A stretch of DNA of 64,000 nucleotides from Leuctra nigra (taxonomy: Eukaryota > Arthropoda > Insecta > Plecoptera > Leuctridae): positions 28,094,785 to 28,158,784 of the forward strand of contig OW203767.1 in NCBI GenBank assembly GCA_934045905.1, read 5' to 3'. Below, piece by piece: positions 13,920 through 28,900 of this stretch (position 1 is its first letter; each line of letters starts with the position of its first letter). The position numbers and the translations under genes are program-made. The notes below the pieces were generated by a model that searched no databases, had not been told where the DNA came from, and saw only the letters and a list, made by a program, of their open reading frames with translations.

Positions 13920-16900
13920 GGCGCTTAACGACTTGGTTATTAACGCCATTTTTTCAATTTATTTTTTCAAAAATTTAAATTCAAATATTTAAATTTATAT
14001 TTTACATGTTAACTTTTAATATCATAATTTTAATTTTTTTTTTTTTCTTCTAAATTTCGTCATATAGATTAGTTTCCTTTAAAAATCTGATTACCTTATC
14101 GATGTTATTGGAGTTGTCATCAAGAATCTCTTCGATATCCACTGACATATTCAGACTCCTACGCTTTTGACTATATTTATCACATTCGCATAATATATGC
14201 TGAATGGACAATGGCTGTTGTACGTTAAAATTATACTTTTGAATTGGACAATGAAATAGTCTTATGCTGGAAAGTGTTATAGATGAACAGCGATACAAAA
14301 TAATAAGAAATAATTCGTTTCGCCATCCGGCTTTGAATTTAAACTCTCGGATGTGATTGAAGTAATATTCGTCGACCATAGTCGGAACTTACCTGGATCC
14401 TCCATCATTCCTGGAACATCCGTGCGTCTCCGACCATGGCATGGACAGTGCGGGTGTTCCGTGGCGTCGTCTTGTGTGGTGAGAGAACCGTCTTGCGCTT
14501 CGTGCCCATCGGCGGTGCTTCGGCGATTGTTTTGGCACCGGTGGCTTGCTGTGAAGCCTTCATGTTCATGTCCATGACATGGCTTTTTACTGCCAAACGA
14601 CGGCAAAGCGCGCACTTGCACTCACTCGCGAAAAACGATTGCAACTTCCTGTCAACACCTACGCTCGCCTCTGAGGGAGGTTGATCGGTAATGACAGTGA
14701 CACTTCACTCGCGGTTTAATCAACTGTTCTGTGATTGCTGTTCAAGACTGAATGAGAGCTTGAAACTACTTCATCGGATTTTAATTGAGATTTAAATTGC
14801 TTGTTGACGTTTCTTGGCAACCCGAGCAAAGTAAACAATATGAAAATCCCTTCATTATTCACATATCACTTAAGAATGGAATTTTCAGATTATCTATCCA
14901 ACAATTGGGAATATATTATCAACTCTGTTTTCCGGTTAATCCAAGAGGCCGATCTTGCTAGAATCATTACAGTGGAGTTCACAAGTCAGAATTTATAGGT
15001 CAAATGATACATTCATGAAAATACATGATACAAGTGCAAAAAATAAATAATAATGCCCTGCGGGGCAGGTTTGAACATGTCTCCCCACAATTCAACAAAA
15101 TACACCTCATAACATCTCAAAATTTATTCCAAAGTGTCCAAAACCCAAAAATCGCCCTGTGGGGCAGGGTGGGGGTGCGCTTACCACGCCCCCGGCCTCC
15201 CTTGACCCGTGGCATATTGTTTTTCTTGCCTTGCCCCCACCTGTCATAAATCTTAGAGGATGCCCATGACAGGCTGGGGACAAACAATAGTTTTAGATAT
15301 TAGAAATAGAAATGTTCTCCATCTACTCTATTTTAAATTTTAAATTTTATACAACTTATAAAGGTCACTGCAACATGTATGTAAGACTGTTATCGTGGAA
15401 CATTAATTGAAAATGCTCAAAATGCATTTATGATTAAGTTCTGACTGAATTCTATTCATACGTATTTATAAATTGAGAAAAGAAAAACAATGTCTGGATA
15501 TTTTCGTGAATTTTCAAATGAAATTACAATTAAAAGGTTTATAATGAGAGAAGATATTATGAATGAATAGAGTTATAATCTAAACAATTGTTTATATTTT
15601 TTTATATTTCATTGAATGAATGTAGATTACAATCCTAATTGCTCCTTTGGATGTTGGATGTTGGTAAGGTAACTCACGAATGCAATCCTGTGCAGTTGGG
15701 TCTTTATAATGATTCTCCTTGCACTGGTCACAACGCCAGCCCTCGTTGTTGCTGCGGCAATAAGACACAATCCCCCCGGTGCATTCGCATGTCAGAGGGT
15801 CACCATAGAAACCAGATGTACAGCTGTAACAAATTTACCGATCTCACATCAATAAAAAAGGAGCACACAGAATTATTAAAATGTTTGTATTATTGGAAGA
15901 ATCTATAATTGTAAAGTTATATTATTTTTTTTCTTTTTGATTCATTTTCCATAACTTTGTAGCCTATATCACACTCAATCGAATCAAATTGGGCAATTTA
16001 AATCATACGTCAATTGGATTCCAGAGTTTCACTCAAAGTGAAGATTCATTGGCTGGAAATTGAAATTGTCCAATTTGAATTGCATGCTGTGATATGGACT
16101 TTATACCATTCTCTGCCACCAAATATATTGCTGTCCACAACCGGACTATCGCAGTTGCCGACCACCAACTGGCCAGTTTCATCGTTGAATGTGGGCTCAG
16201 TTGTGACGTTCGCACCCATGTCGCTCCCCAACCAACCAGAATCCACACGGATCTAATATAATATAATCTAATATATAATATATATATTATAATACATTGC
16301 TAATCTAATCTAATCTACACTGCTAATTGCTAATCTAATATAATATCATATTGCTGTAATCCATTTTCGTTCATTAAATAAAATAACTGATTCCATCATG
16401 ATTACTTTATCAGAAATGGGATAGAAATTATCCTCAAACCATCTAATTAATCACAAAAATTAGTACTAAATAAATTAGGAAACACAATCCTTTTAAAGCA
16501 ATGCAAATTGCATGCCAATTTTCAAAATTCTGAAGTAATCTCCATGAATCTCTCACCTCCTTGGCTGCCAGCTCTGCTCCCTGACAAATGGTACCAACCC
16601 CCGAGGCTGTGCATCCGAGATCATTGTCCACACTGGACCAAAAATATGCCAAATGGAGCCAAAAATAAAAAGGAACATTAATGAACAGTCTGTATGAAAT
16701 AATACGGCTGATACTTGACCCAAACCCTTGATATAACATTTTCAAAAGGTTCGTTTATTTAGAAAGGGGGAGTGTTTTAAAAGCTAGTTAATTTTTCAGA
16801 AATTTGAGTAGAAAGTTCAATTGATTCCTTGCTGTAGTATTCCCTTCTGAAACAATGTTTCAAGTTGTATAGGATACAATACAACTAACTCACTTTGATA

Positions 16901-19900
16901 AGTATTATGAACTTATTCTTCAAGTAAACTGGAACTTGAGGAATTCTTTGTTGTACTTGTATTACAAAATTATTCACTGAAATCTATTTTCTCACATCTG
17001 AAATTAAGGTGGATCTTACCGTTCAAAATGTTTTGAAATTTGTATTGATCTTAGTATATATGTACTTAAAATGTAATATAAAATTAATTAAAAAATTCTA
17101 GGTCGACAATTTTCCGGAAAATCGTTGGAAAATCGAATTTTAAATTAGGCTAATTTTTGCCCCCAGAACTTTGAAATTACATTACGGAATACGCTAAGAT
17201 TTTGTAATAATACACTTTGAACTGTATATTTTGTTGTGGGTTGTTTTGTAACACATATGCTTTTCCCCAGAAGAGTAAAAAATAAAATTTAATCCCATTA
17301 AATATCACATAAATTATCGTCATCTTCTGATGCCTGTATCTTTAAGACGGGTATTTCAAATGTAATGCAAACTAATTCATCACACTCGTGAAATATCCCT
17401 GAATTTATTGGTGAAAGATTCACATTGATTGGACTTATATTAACGTTATTCTGGGGGAAAAAGTGACGCCGCGCGGGCTGTAGATTTTCTGGACCAGTAT
17501 CTGCAATTCATGCGTCTGTCCAAACGCGCTCCTAGCGGAGTTATTCCCAAGTACTGAGTTTTGCATGCCTGCGCGGGGGAGGGGGACATCTGTTTTGTCT
17601 TGCTCTGGTCACGTAGCGAACATAAAACTGTTTATGCCTGGAATGTATTGGTTTACATTTCTCAGTAACTGAATCTCCAGAATGACTTGTTGTTGATACC
17701 GCGGCATCTCAGAGCTGATGTGTGTTTGAGAGGAGACTTGCACAAGCGGGAACAATGTAATAGTTTTCGAACTATATTTCAAAGGGGGGGGGGGGGGGGG
17801 TACAAAAGTTTGATCATTATTTTGGACATGAAGAAGAATTGCACAAACGAAAATTTTGATTGCACGAACCAGCACAAACAATTTTAATCAAAAAAGGGCA
17901 TGCAACCAAAAATTGGGGGGGGGGGGGGGGGGGGGGTAGGTGTCAAAATTTTCACATCCCAGAAAAGGTACTTCCAGTGTTGACCAAACGAAAGTTAAGA
18001 TTGCTCAAACCAGCACAAACTATTTCAATAGATTTTGGGGCATTAAAAAGGTAAAAAGGGAGTTGGGGGGGGGGGGGGCTGTTGCAACATTTCGATTTAC
18101 GTTTTTTTTGTTTGTATAAAGCAGACTAGCACAAACAAAACGCACAAACTTAGCACAAACGATTGCAATAGTTTTGGAGGCAAATTTCCAAATATGGCGG
18201 AAGGGTGGGGGGGGGGGGGGGATGCAAGATTAGACTATTGTTTTTGGCTATTTTAGAGCTAGACTTTCGCAAACGAAAATTTTAATTGCACAAACCAGCA
18301 CAAACGATTATAATAGTTTTGAGGGCAAATTTCCAAAAAGGGGGGGGGGGGATGCAAAATGTTGTTTATTGTGTTTTGACATAAAGGAGACTTGCTCAAA
18401 CGAAAATTCTGTTAACAAAAACGTAGCGCAAGCAATGCAATAGTTTTGGGCTAGATTTCCAAAAGGGGGGGGGGGGGGGGGCGGTAAAAATGTGTTTATT
18501 GTTTATAGAAGAAGGAGACTCACACAAATGTTGATTGTACAATCCAGCACGTTTGCATTAGTTTTTGGACAAATTTCCGGGTGGGGGGGGGGGGGGGGGG
18601 GGGCAGAATTTTGATTATTGCTGTTGGACAAGAAGGAGACTTTCACAAACGAAAATGTTAATTGCACAAACAAGCACAAACGTAGCAAAAAATGTTTGCA
18701 AACCGTAAAAGGAACACAATTGCAAAACTAGGGGGGGGGGGGGGGGGGGGGGGGGCTGGTTCGAAAATTTTGACCCTCAAAAAACGTACTTTCAGTGTTG
18801 CACAAACGAAACTTTTCAGAGCACAAACCAGCACAAACGTAGCAAAAACGATTGCAAGAATCCAAAAAGGGGATAGTTACAAAATGTTGACCCCCCCCCC
18901 CCCCCCCCCCCCCCAAAAAAAAAGGAACTTTCAGTGTTGTACAAACAAAACTTTTGATTGCACAAGCCAGTACACAAACGTAGAAAAACTACTGCAATAG
19001 ATTTTGAGGCAAATTTCCATAACGGGGGGGGGGGGGAGGGGGGGGGTTACTACATGGACACAAATTTGTTGACATCAGTCAAGAAAAAGGTAATTGATAG
19101 AGCTTGATTACATAAATCCTAAATGTGCCACTCTTGAGAGAAAATCGTTTCCATCGAATTGAGAAAATTCACTTCCGGCCTTCTACCTCTGAGGTACAGA
19201 AATATAAACTAATAATAATGATGCTAATGTGCCTCTGCATCTGAGTTGCCGATTGTGAAGGCTCTTTTCTTACAAGATTCTTGTAATATGATGTCGAGGT
19301 CACAGCTGCCTGCATGTTTGTTGATATTATATGCCGACTAAGTGAAATTGTTTTGGTTTACGACCTGCCAGACTGGAGACGTGACTGTTTAGAGTTGTGA
19401 GACAGAGCGACAGAGAAGACATATCATCTGTCTCTCTCCCACTCACACATAGAATGCAGTAACGGGAGCGATACATCCGTGCTCAACGAGCTCTCTGAGA
19501 GCACTGCGCAAAGAGAATGGGGGAAGAGAACCAAGCTAACGCTAATTGGCTGATCGTAAATACCATGCGAACTCTGTGAGAGAATAACAGAAGCTCTCAG
19601 AACCCGGCGCGCGAGATTCAAATGTATGAAATAAAAATTCTTGCCAAAATATTAAAGATTTGAAACTAGAATTAATTAATGTGTTATGAGTTTATAATAG
19701 TAAAAATACATATGTTTCATGATAAAACATATACATTTTTACTATGTATAAACACATAACACATTAATTAATTATAGCTTCAAATCGATATTAATTCATA
19801 AATACAAATCAATAACAGATGAGATATAGTGAATGTAAGGAATTAGTGATGTCAAGCTGAAAGGTAAACAAATTGTAGTCATTTTATGGCAAAAATACAA

Positions 19901-22900
19901 GTTTATTTATTAATTGTTGCATAAGAAATAAATATCACAGCAGTAGGTGTCATGGCAATCAACCAATGAAATTCCAATTGAATATCGCAACAGCTGATAT
20001 CAAAAATTGTGACCCAAGAATAAGTAGGTAAATAACTAAAACGTTAATTTTTACTCATCTAGCTTGGTACTTGGTAGGTAGCTAAATAAAATGATACCTA
20101 CTATACTACATCTCCTAGCTGGGAAGAAGAAATAATACCTATATAAAATTGCATAATATGAAAAATTACACTAGGAAAACGCTCTGAGTAACGCGTTGAT
20201 GAGCGAGCACGGATAACGCGCAACACCTCGAACCGAAATTATGTTTATCGAAAATGTCCTTAAAAGCCAATAATTCTTGAATTTCGTCACAGATTTGTAT
20301 GAAAATCTCCAACAATTCCTAAAATATTGGTCCCAATAACCACGCAAAGTTTTAAGTTGATCGATTGAACCTTTATGATTGAACGATTCCTTGTTAATTT
20401 CCAAAAATCACAGGATCTCGTTCAAAAAAATGTTAAACGGTCATATCAGTTTCATAATACGTTTGAAAGTTTCTGCTCTAACAACTTTGAAGTGAAGATT
20501 CAAAGATTCCGTGAAATATGAAATTCGAGAAATATGATAGCCAACACGCAAAATATTCTTAAACTGTCGATAACTTTTGAATTTAAACACAGTTTAGTCT
20601 GAAAATTGTCAAAAATACAGATAATGTTGGACCCGATGACCATGCAAAATTTTAAAATGATCGGTCAAACGGTTCTGGTTAAAATTTAAAAAAATATTTC
20701 ATGTGCTTTTTGAAATTTTGGGAGGATTTGGCTGAAAATTTGTAAAATAAGAGACAATGTTGGTGTTAATGACCATGCAAAATATAAGGTCGATCACATT
20801 TGTCGAAGTCCATTTTCATTTTTCGGCCTATCAGGAGATGTTTATTTAAATTTCAACCAATGAATGGATTTCAAAAAAATTAGGGTCTGCAAACAGAGAA
20901 GGTTGGTTTTACATGTGTGCAAAATTTCAGATCGATCGGTGAAACGGTGCGACCTGTGTATCGGCTATTAGCAGCCAAAAACAAAAACAAAAAAAACAAA
21001 AAAAACAAAAAACAGAGGTCCGTGCCAAAGGAGCCAAAAGGAGACGCTCGCTTCGCTCGCTCAATTACTACCTAATTTTATGAATGCTTGAAAATAAACA
21101 ATATAAACAAAAATGGCAATAAGTGTTGTGTAATGTGTAGAACATAAAGTACTATCAACAAAATTAATGGTGGGTGTGAAGTCATAAATATTTTAAATGT
21201 TCCAATGAAAGAACTAAAATTGAATAGGTAGGTACCTACACAATTAAATGTAGGTATTTGCTATTTTCCAAGTATCATCCACACTCCACAGACATAAGAA
21301 AATTACACACAAACAAAATCAGAACAAAGAATAAAATTCCGAGTATCTAACATGTCAGTTAACTAGGAAAACGCTCTGTGTACTGCGTTGATAAGCGAGC
21401 CTTCGTATTGTATGCGATTTTATATGCGTTTGCATTTGCAAGTCTCTGCTCTACAGGCCTTGGACCTGACACATCAAGATAGCACTTATATATTAATTGA
21501 AATTATTAGGATGAATTTGCAGATATATCAATATTATAGAACAAAATTTCCTTAAAATGACAATATCTTTTGAAGATAACAACAGCTTAGGCTGAAAATT
21601 GGTAAAATAATACCTAAATTGTTGGTCCCAATGACCATGCAAAATTGTACGTTGACTGTCAAACGGTTCTAGTTGAAATTTTAAAAATCACAAGATAGGT
21701 ACCTAGATGGGTTTAAATTTTAACCAATGGGAGGATTTAGATTTAACTTTGTAATATGGGGACTATGTAGGTTTCTATGACATTGCTAAAATTTCAAATT
21801 GATCGGAAAAACCAATCGAAAGATAATTTTTTAAACATTTGAACCAATCAAAGGATCCCGTTCAAAAACAATCCCAGATACTGCCAAGATTACGTTAGTA
21901 TTTGTGCAAAATTTCAGATCGATTAGTTGTGCAGTTTGACCTTGGCAGTGCAGGCAAAAAGAAAGCAAAAAAAACACAGGGAAAGTGCCAAGAGTACAGT
22001 GGTGACGCTTGCTACACACTTATGTACTAAATACGTGCTGAGATAATTCAATACTAACTTATTCCCAAAAATAATCCCACTTATCGTAATTTGGCCGGCT
22101 TCGCACAGTGTAACCATTTAGTCAAAAGTTACAAATTGAAATTCAAATCTACGAGTGATATTAAAAATAAATACTAGTAAATTCAAACAGTTTTATATGA
22201 GTAAACCAATTAAAATGAATGTTTAAATCACATCAACATAATAATATCACATAGTTTTCTACTATATAGGAAAACGCTCAGTGTAATGCGTTGAACACAG
22301 AACATGCAACATCCCCAATCACGATACACTACAATACGATTTTCTTTGCAACTTTCCAATCTCCATATAAACACCCTGCTGAATATCCGATCCATTGTGT
22401 CGTGACTTGACCTACATAATTTTTCCAGAAATCTCTTTTGACAACCCATACCAAACTATTAAAATGACAATAAATACTTGACCGATTGAGTTAAAAATGT
22501 GTAAGATTTTTGATAATGTTGTCTTGATCACCATGCCAAATTTGAAAGGTCCGTGAAGTTAGCACCGCCCATTAACGCACTAATTATCTCATGTGTGGGA
22601 TGAATTAGTGCACAATTAGTGCGTTCGATCGGCACTAATTTTATAATTAGTGCGTCATCCGTTTCCGAGAAAAACGCACTTTACTATGGGCGGTGCCAAC
22701 TTCACGCAGCACCGCCCATTGACGCACTAATTTTCAAACCCACACAGGCAATTAGTGCACAATTAGTGCGTTCGATCCCCCCCATTCCCATAATTAGTGC
22801 GCACTTACTTTTCGAGTTATTCGTGAATAACCGTGGGCGGTGCAGCACCGCCCATTGAAAATTTCAAGGTTTTCAGCACGCCATATTTTAGTGCACAATT

Positions 22901-25900
22901 AGTGCGTTCGATTCCCCCCATTCCCATAATTAGTGCGCACTTACTTTTCGAGTTATTCGTGAAAAACCGTGGGCGGTGCAGCACCGCCCATTGAAAATTT
23001 AAGATTTTTAGCACGCTATGTTTTAGTGCACAATTAGTGCGTTCGATTCCCCCCATTCCCATAATTAGTGCGCACTTACTTTTCGAGTTATTCGTGAAAA
23101 CCCGTGGGCGGTGCAGCACCGCCCATTGAAAATATCAATGTTTTCAGTACGCCATGTTTTAGTGCACAATTAGTGCGTTCGATCCCCCCCATTCCCATAA
23201 TTAGTGCGCACTAACTTTTCGAGTTATTCGCGAATAACCGTGGGCGGTGCAGCACCGCCCATTGAAAATTTCAAGTTTTTCAGCATGCCATGTTTTAATG
23301 CACAATTAGTGCGTTCGATCCCCCCCATTCCCATAATTAGTGCGCACTTACTTTTCGAGTTATTCGTGAAAAACCGTGGGCGGTGCAGCACCGCCCATTG
23401 AAAATTTAAGATTTTTAGCACGCTATGTTTTAGTGCACAATTAGTGCGTTCGATTCCCCCCATTCCCATAATTAGTGCGCACTTACTTTTCGAGTTATTC
23501 GTGAAAACCCGTGGGCGGTGCAGCACCGCCCATTGAAAATTTCAATGTTTTCAGTACGCCATGTTTTAGTGCACAATTAGTGCGTTCGATCCCCCCCATT
23601 CCCATAATTAGTGCGCACTAACTTTTCGAGTTATTCGCGAATAACCGTGGGCGGTGCAGCACCGCCCATTGAAAATTTCAATGTTTTCAGTACGCCATGT
23701 TTTAGTGCACAATTAGTGCGTTCGATCCCCCCCATTCCCATAATTAGTGCGCACTAACTTTTCGAGTTATTCGCGAATAACCGTGGGCGGTGCAGCACCG
23801 CCCATTGAAAATTTCAATGTTTTCAGCACGCCATGTTTTAGTGCACAATTAGTGCGTTCGATTCCCCCCATTCCCATAATTAGTGCGCACTTACTTTTCG
23901 AGTTATTCGTGAATAACCGTGGGCGGTGCAGCACCGCCCATTGAAAATTTCAAGGTTTTCAGCACGCCATGTTTTAGTGCACAATTAGTGCGTTCGATCC
24001 CTCCTATTCCCATAATTAGTGCGCACTTACTTTTCGAGTTCGAGTGCTTACTTTTCGAGTGCTGCACCGCACACGGTTTTTCACGAATAACACGAAAAGT
24101 AAGTGCGCACTAATTATGGGAATGGGGGGGATCGAACGCACTAATTGTGCACTAAAACATGGCATGCTGAAAACCTTAAAATTTTCAATGGGCGGTGTTG
24201 CACCGCCCACGGTTATTTACGAATTACTCAAAAAGTAAGTGCGCACTAATTATGGGAATAGGGGGGATCGAACGCACTAATTGTGCACTAAAAAATGGCA
24301 TGCTGAAAACCTTAAAATTTTCAATGGGCGGTGCTGCACCGCCCACGGTTATTCACGAATAACTCGAAAAGTAAGTGCGCACTAATTATGGGAATGGGGG
24401 GGATCGAACGCACTAATTGTGCACTAAAACATGGCGTACTGAAAACATTGAAATTTTCAATGGGCGGTGCTGCACCGCCCACGGTTTTTCACGAATAACT
24501 CGAAAAGTAAGTGCGCACTTATTATGGGAATGGGGGGAATCGAACGCACTAATTGTGCACTAAAACATGGCGTGCTGAAAATCTTAAATTTTCAATGGGC
24601 GGTGCTGCACCGCCCACGGTTATTCACGAATAACTCGAAAAGTAAGTGCGCACTAATTATGGGAATGGGGGGAATCGAACGCACTAATTGTGCACTAAAA
24701 TATGGCGTGCTGAAAACCTTGAAATTTTCAATGGGCGGTGCTGCACCGCCCACGGTTATTCACGAATAACTCGAAAAGTAAGTGCGCACTAATTATGGGA
24801 ATGAGGGGGATCGAACGCACTAATTGTGCACTAATTGCCTGTGTGGGTTTGAAAATTAGTGCGTCAATGGGCGGTGCTGCGTGAAGTTGGCACCGCCCAT
24901 AGTAAAGTGCGTTTTTCTCGGAAACGGATGACGCACTAATTATAAAATTAGTGCCGATCGAACGCACTAATTGTGCACTAATTCATCCCACACATGAGAT
25001 AATTAGTGCGTTAATGGGCGGTGCTAACTTCACGGACCTAAATTTGAACTAAATCGGAGCATTTTGATTTTCGACCAATCAAGAAACATTATATAAACTG
25101 AAATCAATTGGAGGATTTGGCTGAATACTGCGAATACGGAGTATCCTCCGAATACTCCTGAGTTGACATCAAATATCGGCACACGGCTCACGCGACAACC
25201 TTCATTACCCTCTTGGCTATGAAGCCGCAGATGTAAGCTGTTGGGAGTCGACTCAGACCCGTCAGCGTCTCCTCCTCTGCGGAATCTCTTGCAGTGGATG
25301 GTTAGGCGTGGCCCTGCCTGTAGGCGTCAAAATCTGTAAAAGATAAAAATATTTAGAATTTTTCATTAGCATTTACATTACATTATTCTGTACTCTGTGA
25401 CTTAATTATAAATGTGAAACATTAAAAAAGCTCTACACAATTATGAGAACCAATTACTGAAATTTAACAACGTTATTTTGAGCAGGTATAGCTGTACTTT
25501 TTGAATAACAGGTTGGACCTATAATTTAAAAAATCACATTTCATGACAAACACTTTGAAAGTTGAAGGTCAAAATTACTATATCTAAAGTACAGTCAATA
25601 CCAGGGTAGTAGAGAGATCATTTGAAAATATTAATTGAAATTTAGGTAGGTACCCACAATAAATTGCAATGTATTCAACATTAGAATTATTTAATGAGTC
25701 GATAATAAAATAAAATTAAAAATAAAATAGAACCAAATTGCTTTTAATGACCCCTAAACAATAGTTTCATAAAATAATAGGTAGGTAAAGAACCTGAAGT
25801 TCCAGTAGGTAAGTTTCAGTTTCAGTTTATTTCCATGTTTACATTTGGTTATACAGTAGTAGGTGTACATACATGTATTACACAAAGTAGTGACCCTTAA

Positions 25901-28900
25901 GCAATTACACTTTATTAGGGCATGTGGAATTCTAATTAATAATAATTATAATAAAAAATATTAAGATTAAAATATGTATGGTATAAAAATAGTGTAGTTA
26001 AATGTTGATTTTAGTATAAAGTAACATTTAATTCTTAAACTTAAAGTAAGCTATTTAATATTTTACTATGTACTAACGATCATTTATAGCATATTCTTGG
26101 TTTAACTTCAGTCAACATCAGTATTTATTATTTTGATTATTTAGTTTTTACTATCTAGTATATACTCTTCAATGGAATAGTAACATTTAATTATAAGATA
26201 CTGCTTCATTTGCTGCTTAAAACTAGAGTATTTGTCGATTACTTTCAGCTTGTTAGGCAATGCATTGTATAGTATTGTATTGCTATACTGAGAGTTCTTT
26301 TGGGTACATTTTGTTCTATATTGTTCTACATGTATGTTGTTTGCTTGTCTTGTATTGTGTTTATGTACATCAGTGTTTTGTGTGGTATCTTTTCTTAATT
26401 TAAATGCTAGGAGAGATTCTAATATGTAAAGGCATGGGAAAGTGAGAATTTTGTATTTTATAAAGTACTTTTTACAGTCCGGTTTTTTGAAGGTGTCCGA
26501 ATTTTTGTACTTCAGTCCGAACAGTGCCCGTATTGCCTTTCGTTGTATAGTAAATATCTTGTTTGCGTCAGTCGAGTTCCCCCAGAATCTTATCCCATAT
26601 CTTACATGCGATTCAAAATTGGCATAGTATACTAACTTCGATGTTTTCATGTTTGTTAGTGATATTATTGTCTTGAGAGAAAAATATGACGAATTTAATT
26701 TTTTTAGCAATTTGCTGCAGTGACTCTTCCAGTTAAGGTTTTCGTCTATGGTTATCCCGAGGAATTTAGTTTCTTTTACTTCTTTTAGTTCTGCATTATC
26801 GTTTTTATTTGTAATGATCATATTTGTTGTTGGGTTATTAATCGGATCATTTTTAATTTTGAAGTTGATATAATTAGTTTTTTGTGAATTTAAAATTAGG
26901 TGGTTGTCGTTAAACCATTTGTTTGCCTTAACTAGCGTCTCCTCTGTGTTTTCTTTCAGAATCTCTTTAGTTTTCCCCTTTACTGTGATGTTTGTGTCAT
27001 CAGCATAGAGTTCAGATAGTTCAATTGTTTCAGGCAGATCATTAATGTATAATATAAATAGCAAGGGACCAAGGATGCTCCCTTGTGGGACTCCACATGT
27101 AACGATTTGTGGTTCAGAAAGCAGCCTTGTTTCTTTGTTGTTTCTATTTGTTGAAGTTATTTCGACATATTGAATTCTATTATGCATATATGACTCTAGT
27201 AATTGAAGTGCTACCCCTCTGACTCCGTAATGTTCGAGTTTTGCAAGAAGGATTTCATGATTTATGCTGTCAAAGGCTTTTGAGAGATCACAGAAGAGTC
27301 CTAATGTATGTTCTTTATTCTCAAGTCCAATGATAGTGTTATCAATGAATCGTTCGATTGCTGTGGAAGTTGATTTATTTTTTCTGAAGCCGCTTTGACA
27401 GTTAGTTAAAAGTTTCTCTTGTTCTAGGAATGATGATAGTCGAATATGTATGATCTTTTCTAATATTTTGGAAATTGCTGGTAGTAATGAAATAGGCCTG
27501 TAGTTTCCTGTAATTTTCTTGTCACCTTTTTTGAATATTGGTATTATTTTCGCTTCTTTCAGTCTTTGTGGAAATACTCCCTTTTCTATACATGAATTAA
27601 ATATGTGTGTTAGAGGCTTTGTTATTTCATTAATTGATTTTTTTAATATGCTGGTGGGCAATTTGTCCGTTCCACATGATTTTTTGTTTTTTAATCTAGA
27701 TACTATGTTGGTTATTTCCCTCTCCGATGTGCTATCCACAAAAAACGATTTAATTGGACGATTTATTTTATTTAAGTGGCACTGGAAATCTTGTTTTGTT
27801 GCATTGACTGATTGGGTAATGTCTTTAGTAATATTTATAAAGTCTAGATTGAACAAGTCAGCCACCTTTTTTGGTTCTTCAATAATTTCGTTGTTGTGTT
27901 GCAGTATACAATTTTCTGTTTCTTTGGTTTTTAGGGAATTAGTGTGATTCTTCACAATTTCCCATATTATTTTTGATCTTTCAGGTCCTTTTTTCTCTAA
28001 TATTTTTTTGTTTATGCTCAGTCTTTTTGCTGCTTTAATAACCCTTCTAAGCATTTTTTTTGTGTTTTTATAAATTGTATTTAAAAAATCTGTTTTGAAG
28101 TGTGCATACATATGGTACAGACATTTGAGGTTTTGAGCTGATATTTTTATTCCTGGGGTGATCCAAGATTGTTTTGTGGATTTATGACCGACCTTGATAT
28201 TTTGAATCGGAAAGCTTTTTTCAAATGTATTAGATAGTATGTCTGCAAACTTATTATATTTTTCATTAGGGTCTGTTGTAGCGTAGATTTCGTTCCAATC
28301 TATCACCTTAAGTTCTTCCTTATATGCTTTTACGTTTTTCTCATTGAATAGTCTTACTTCGATTGTTTTTTTGGGGAGATTTGAGTTCATATTAGTTTTG
28401 ATATTAATTAACTGGGCTCGATGGTCTGATAGGCAGTTTTCTAACACTTCTGTTGAGAACGTGTCTATGGGTAGATTCGTTGCAATGTTATCGATAGTTT
28501 TTGAGGAGTTAAACCTTATATCTATTCTTGTGGGTTCATGTATTGTTAGCAAAAGGTTGTGGGATGTTAATAAGTTACTTAAATCTATGCTTTCTTTTGA
28601 ATTGCTGGTAGTATCTACATTGAAATCTCCGGCTAGTACTATATATTTATTTTCTGCATTGACTTTAATTAGTGCTTGGTCAAGTATGTTGAGAAATGTT
28701 TTCAGGTCTCCTAGTGGTGATCTGTATGCAGATATTATTATAATATTTTTAGTTTCTAATTTTTTTGTCGAATAAGTATTATTTAGTTTCTGTTTTGGTT
28801 CGCGAAAGTTTATCTCTATGGATGCCAATTCTATGTGTTTTTCTATGCTTAGCTGACTTATGTCTTGTCTTGCTTTAACTTGGCTAGATATTTTTTTATG

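Noticed and set aside
22619..24967. Many 65-100-codon frames in the foldback arms
   Set aside because: They repeat the same translation with every satellite unit, on both strands, and have no domain.
22547..25039. CRISPR-like reading of the regular 136-bp repeats
   Set aside because: Whole units repeat with no unique spacers, and this is a eukaryotic nuclear sequence.
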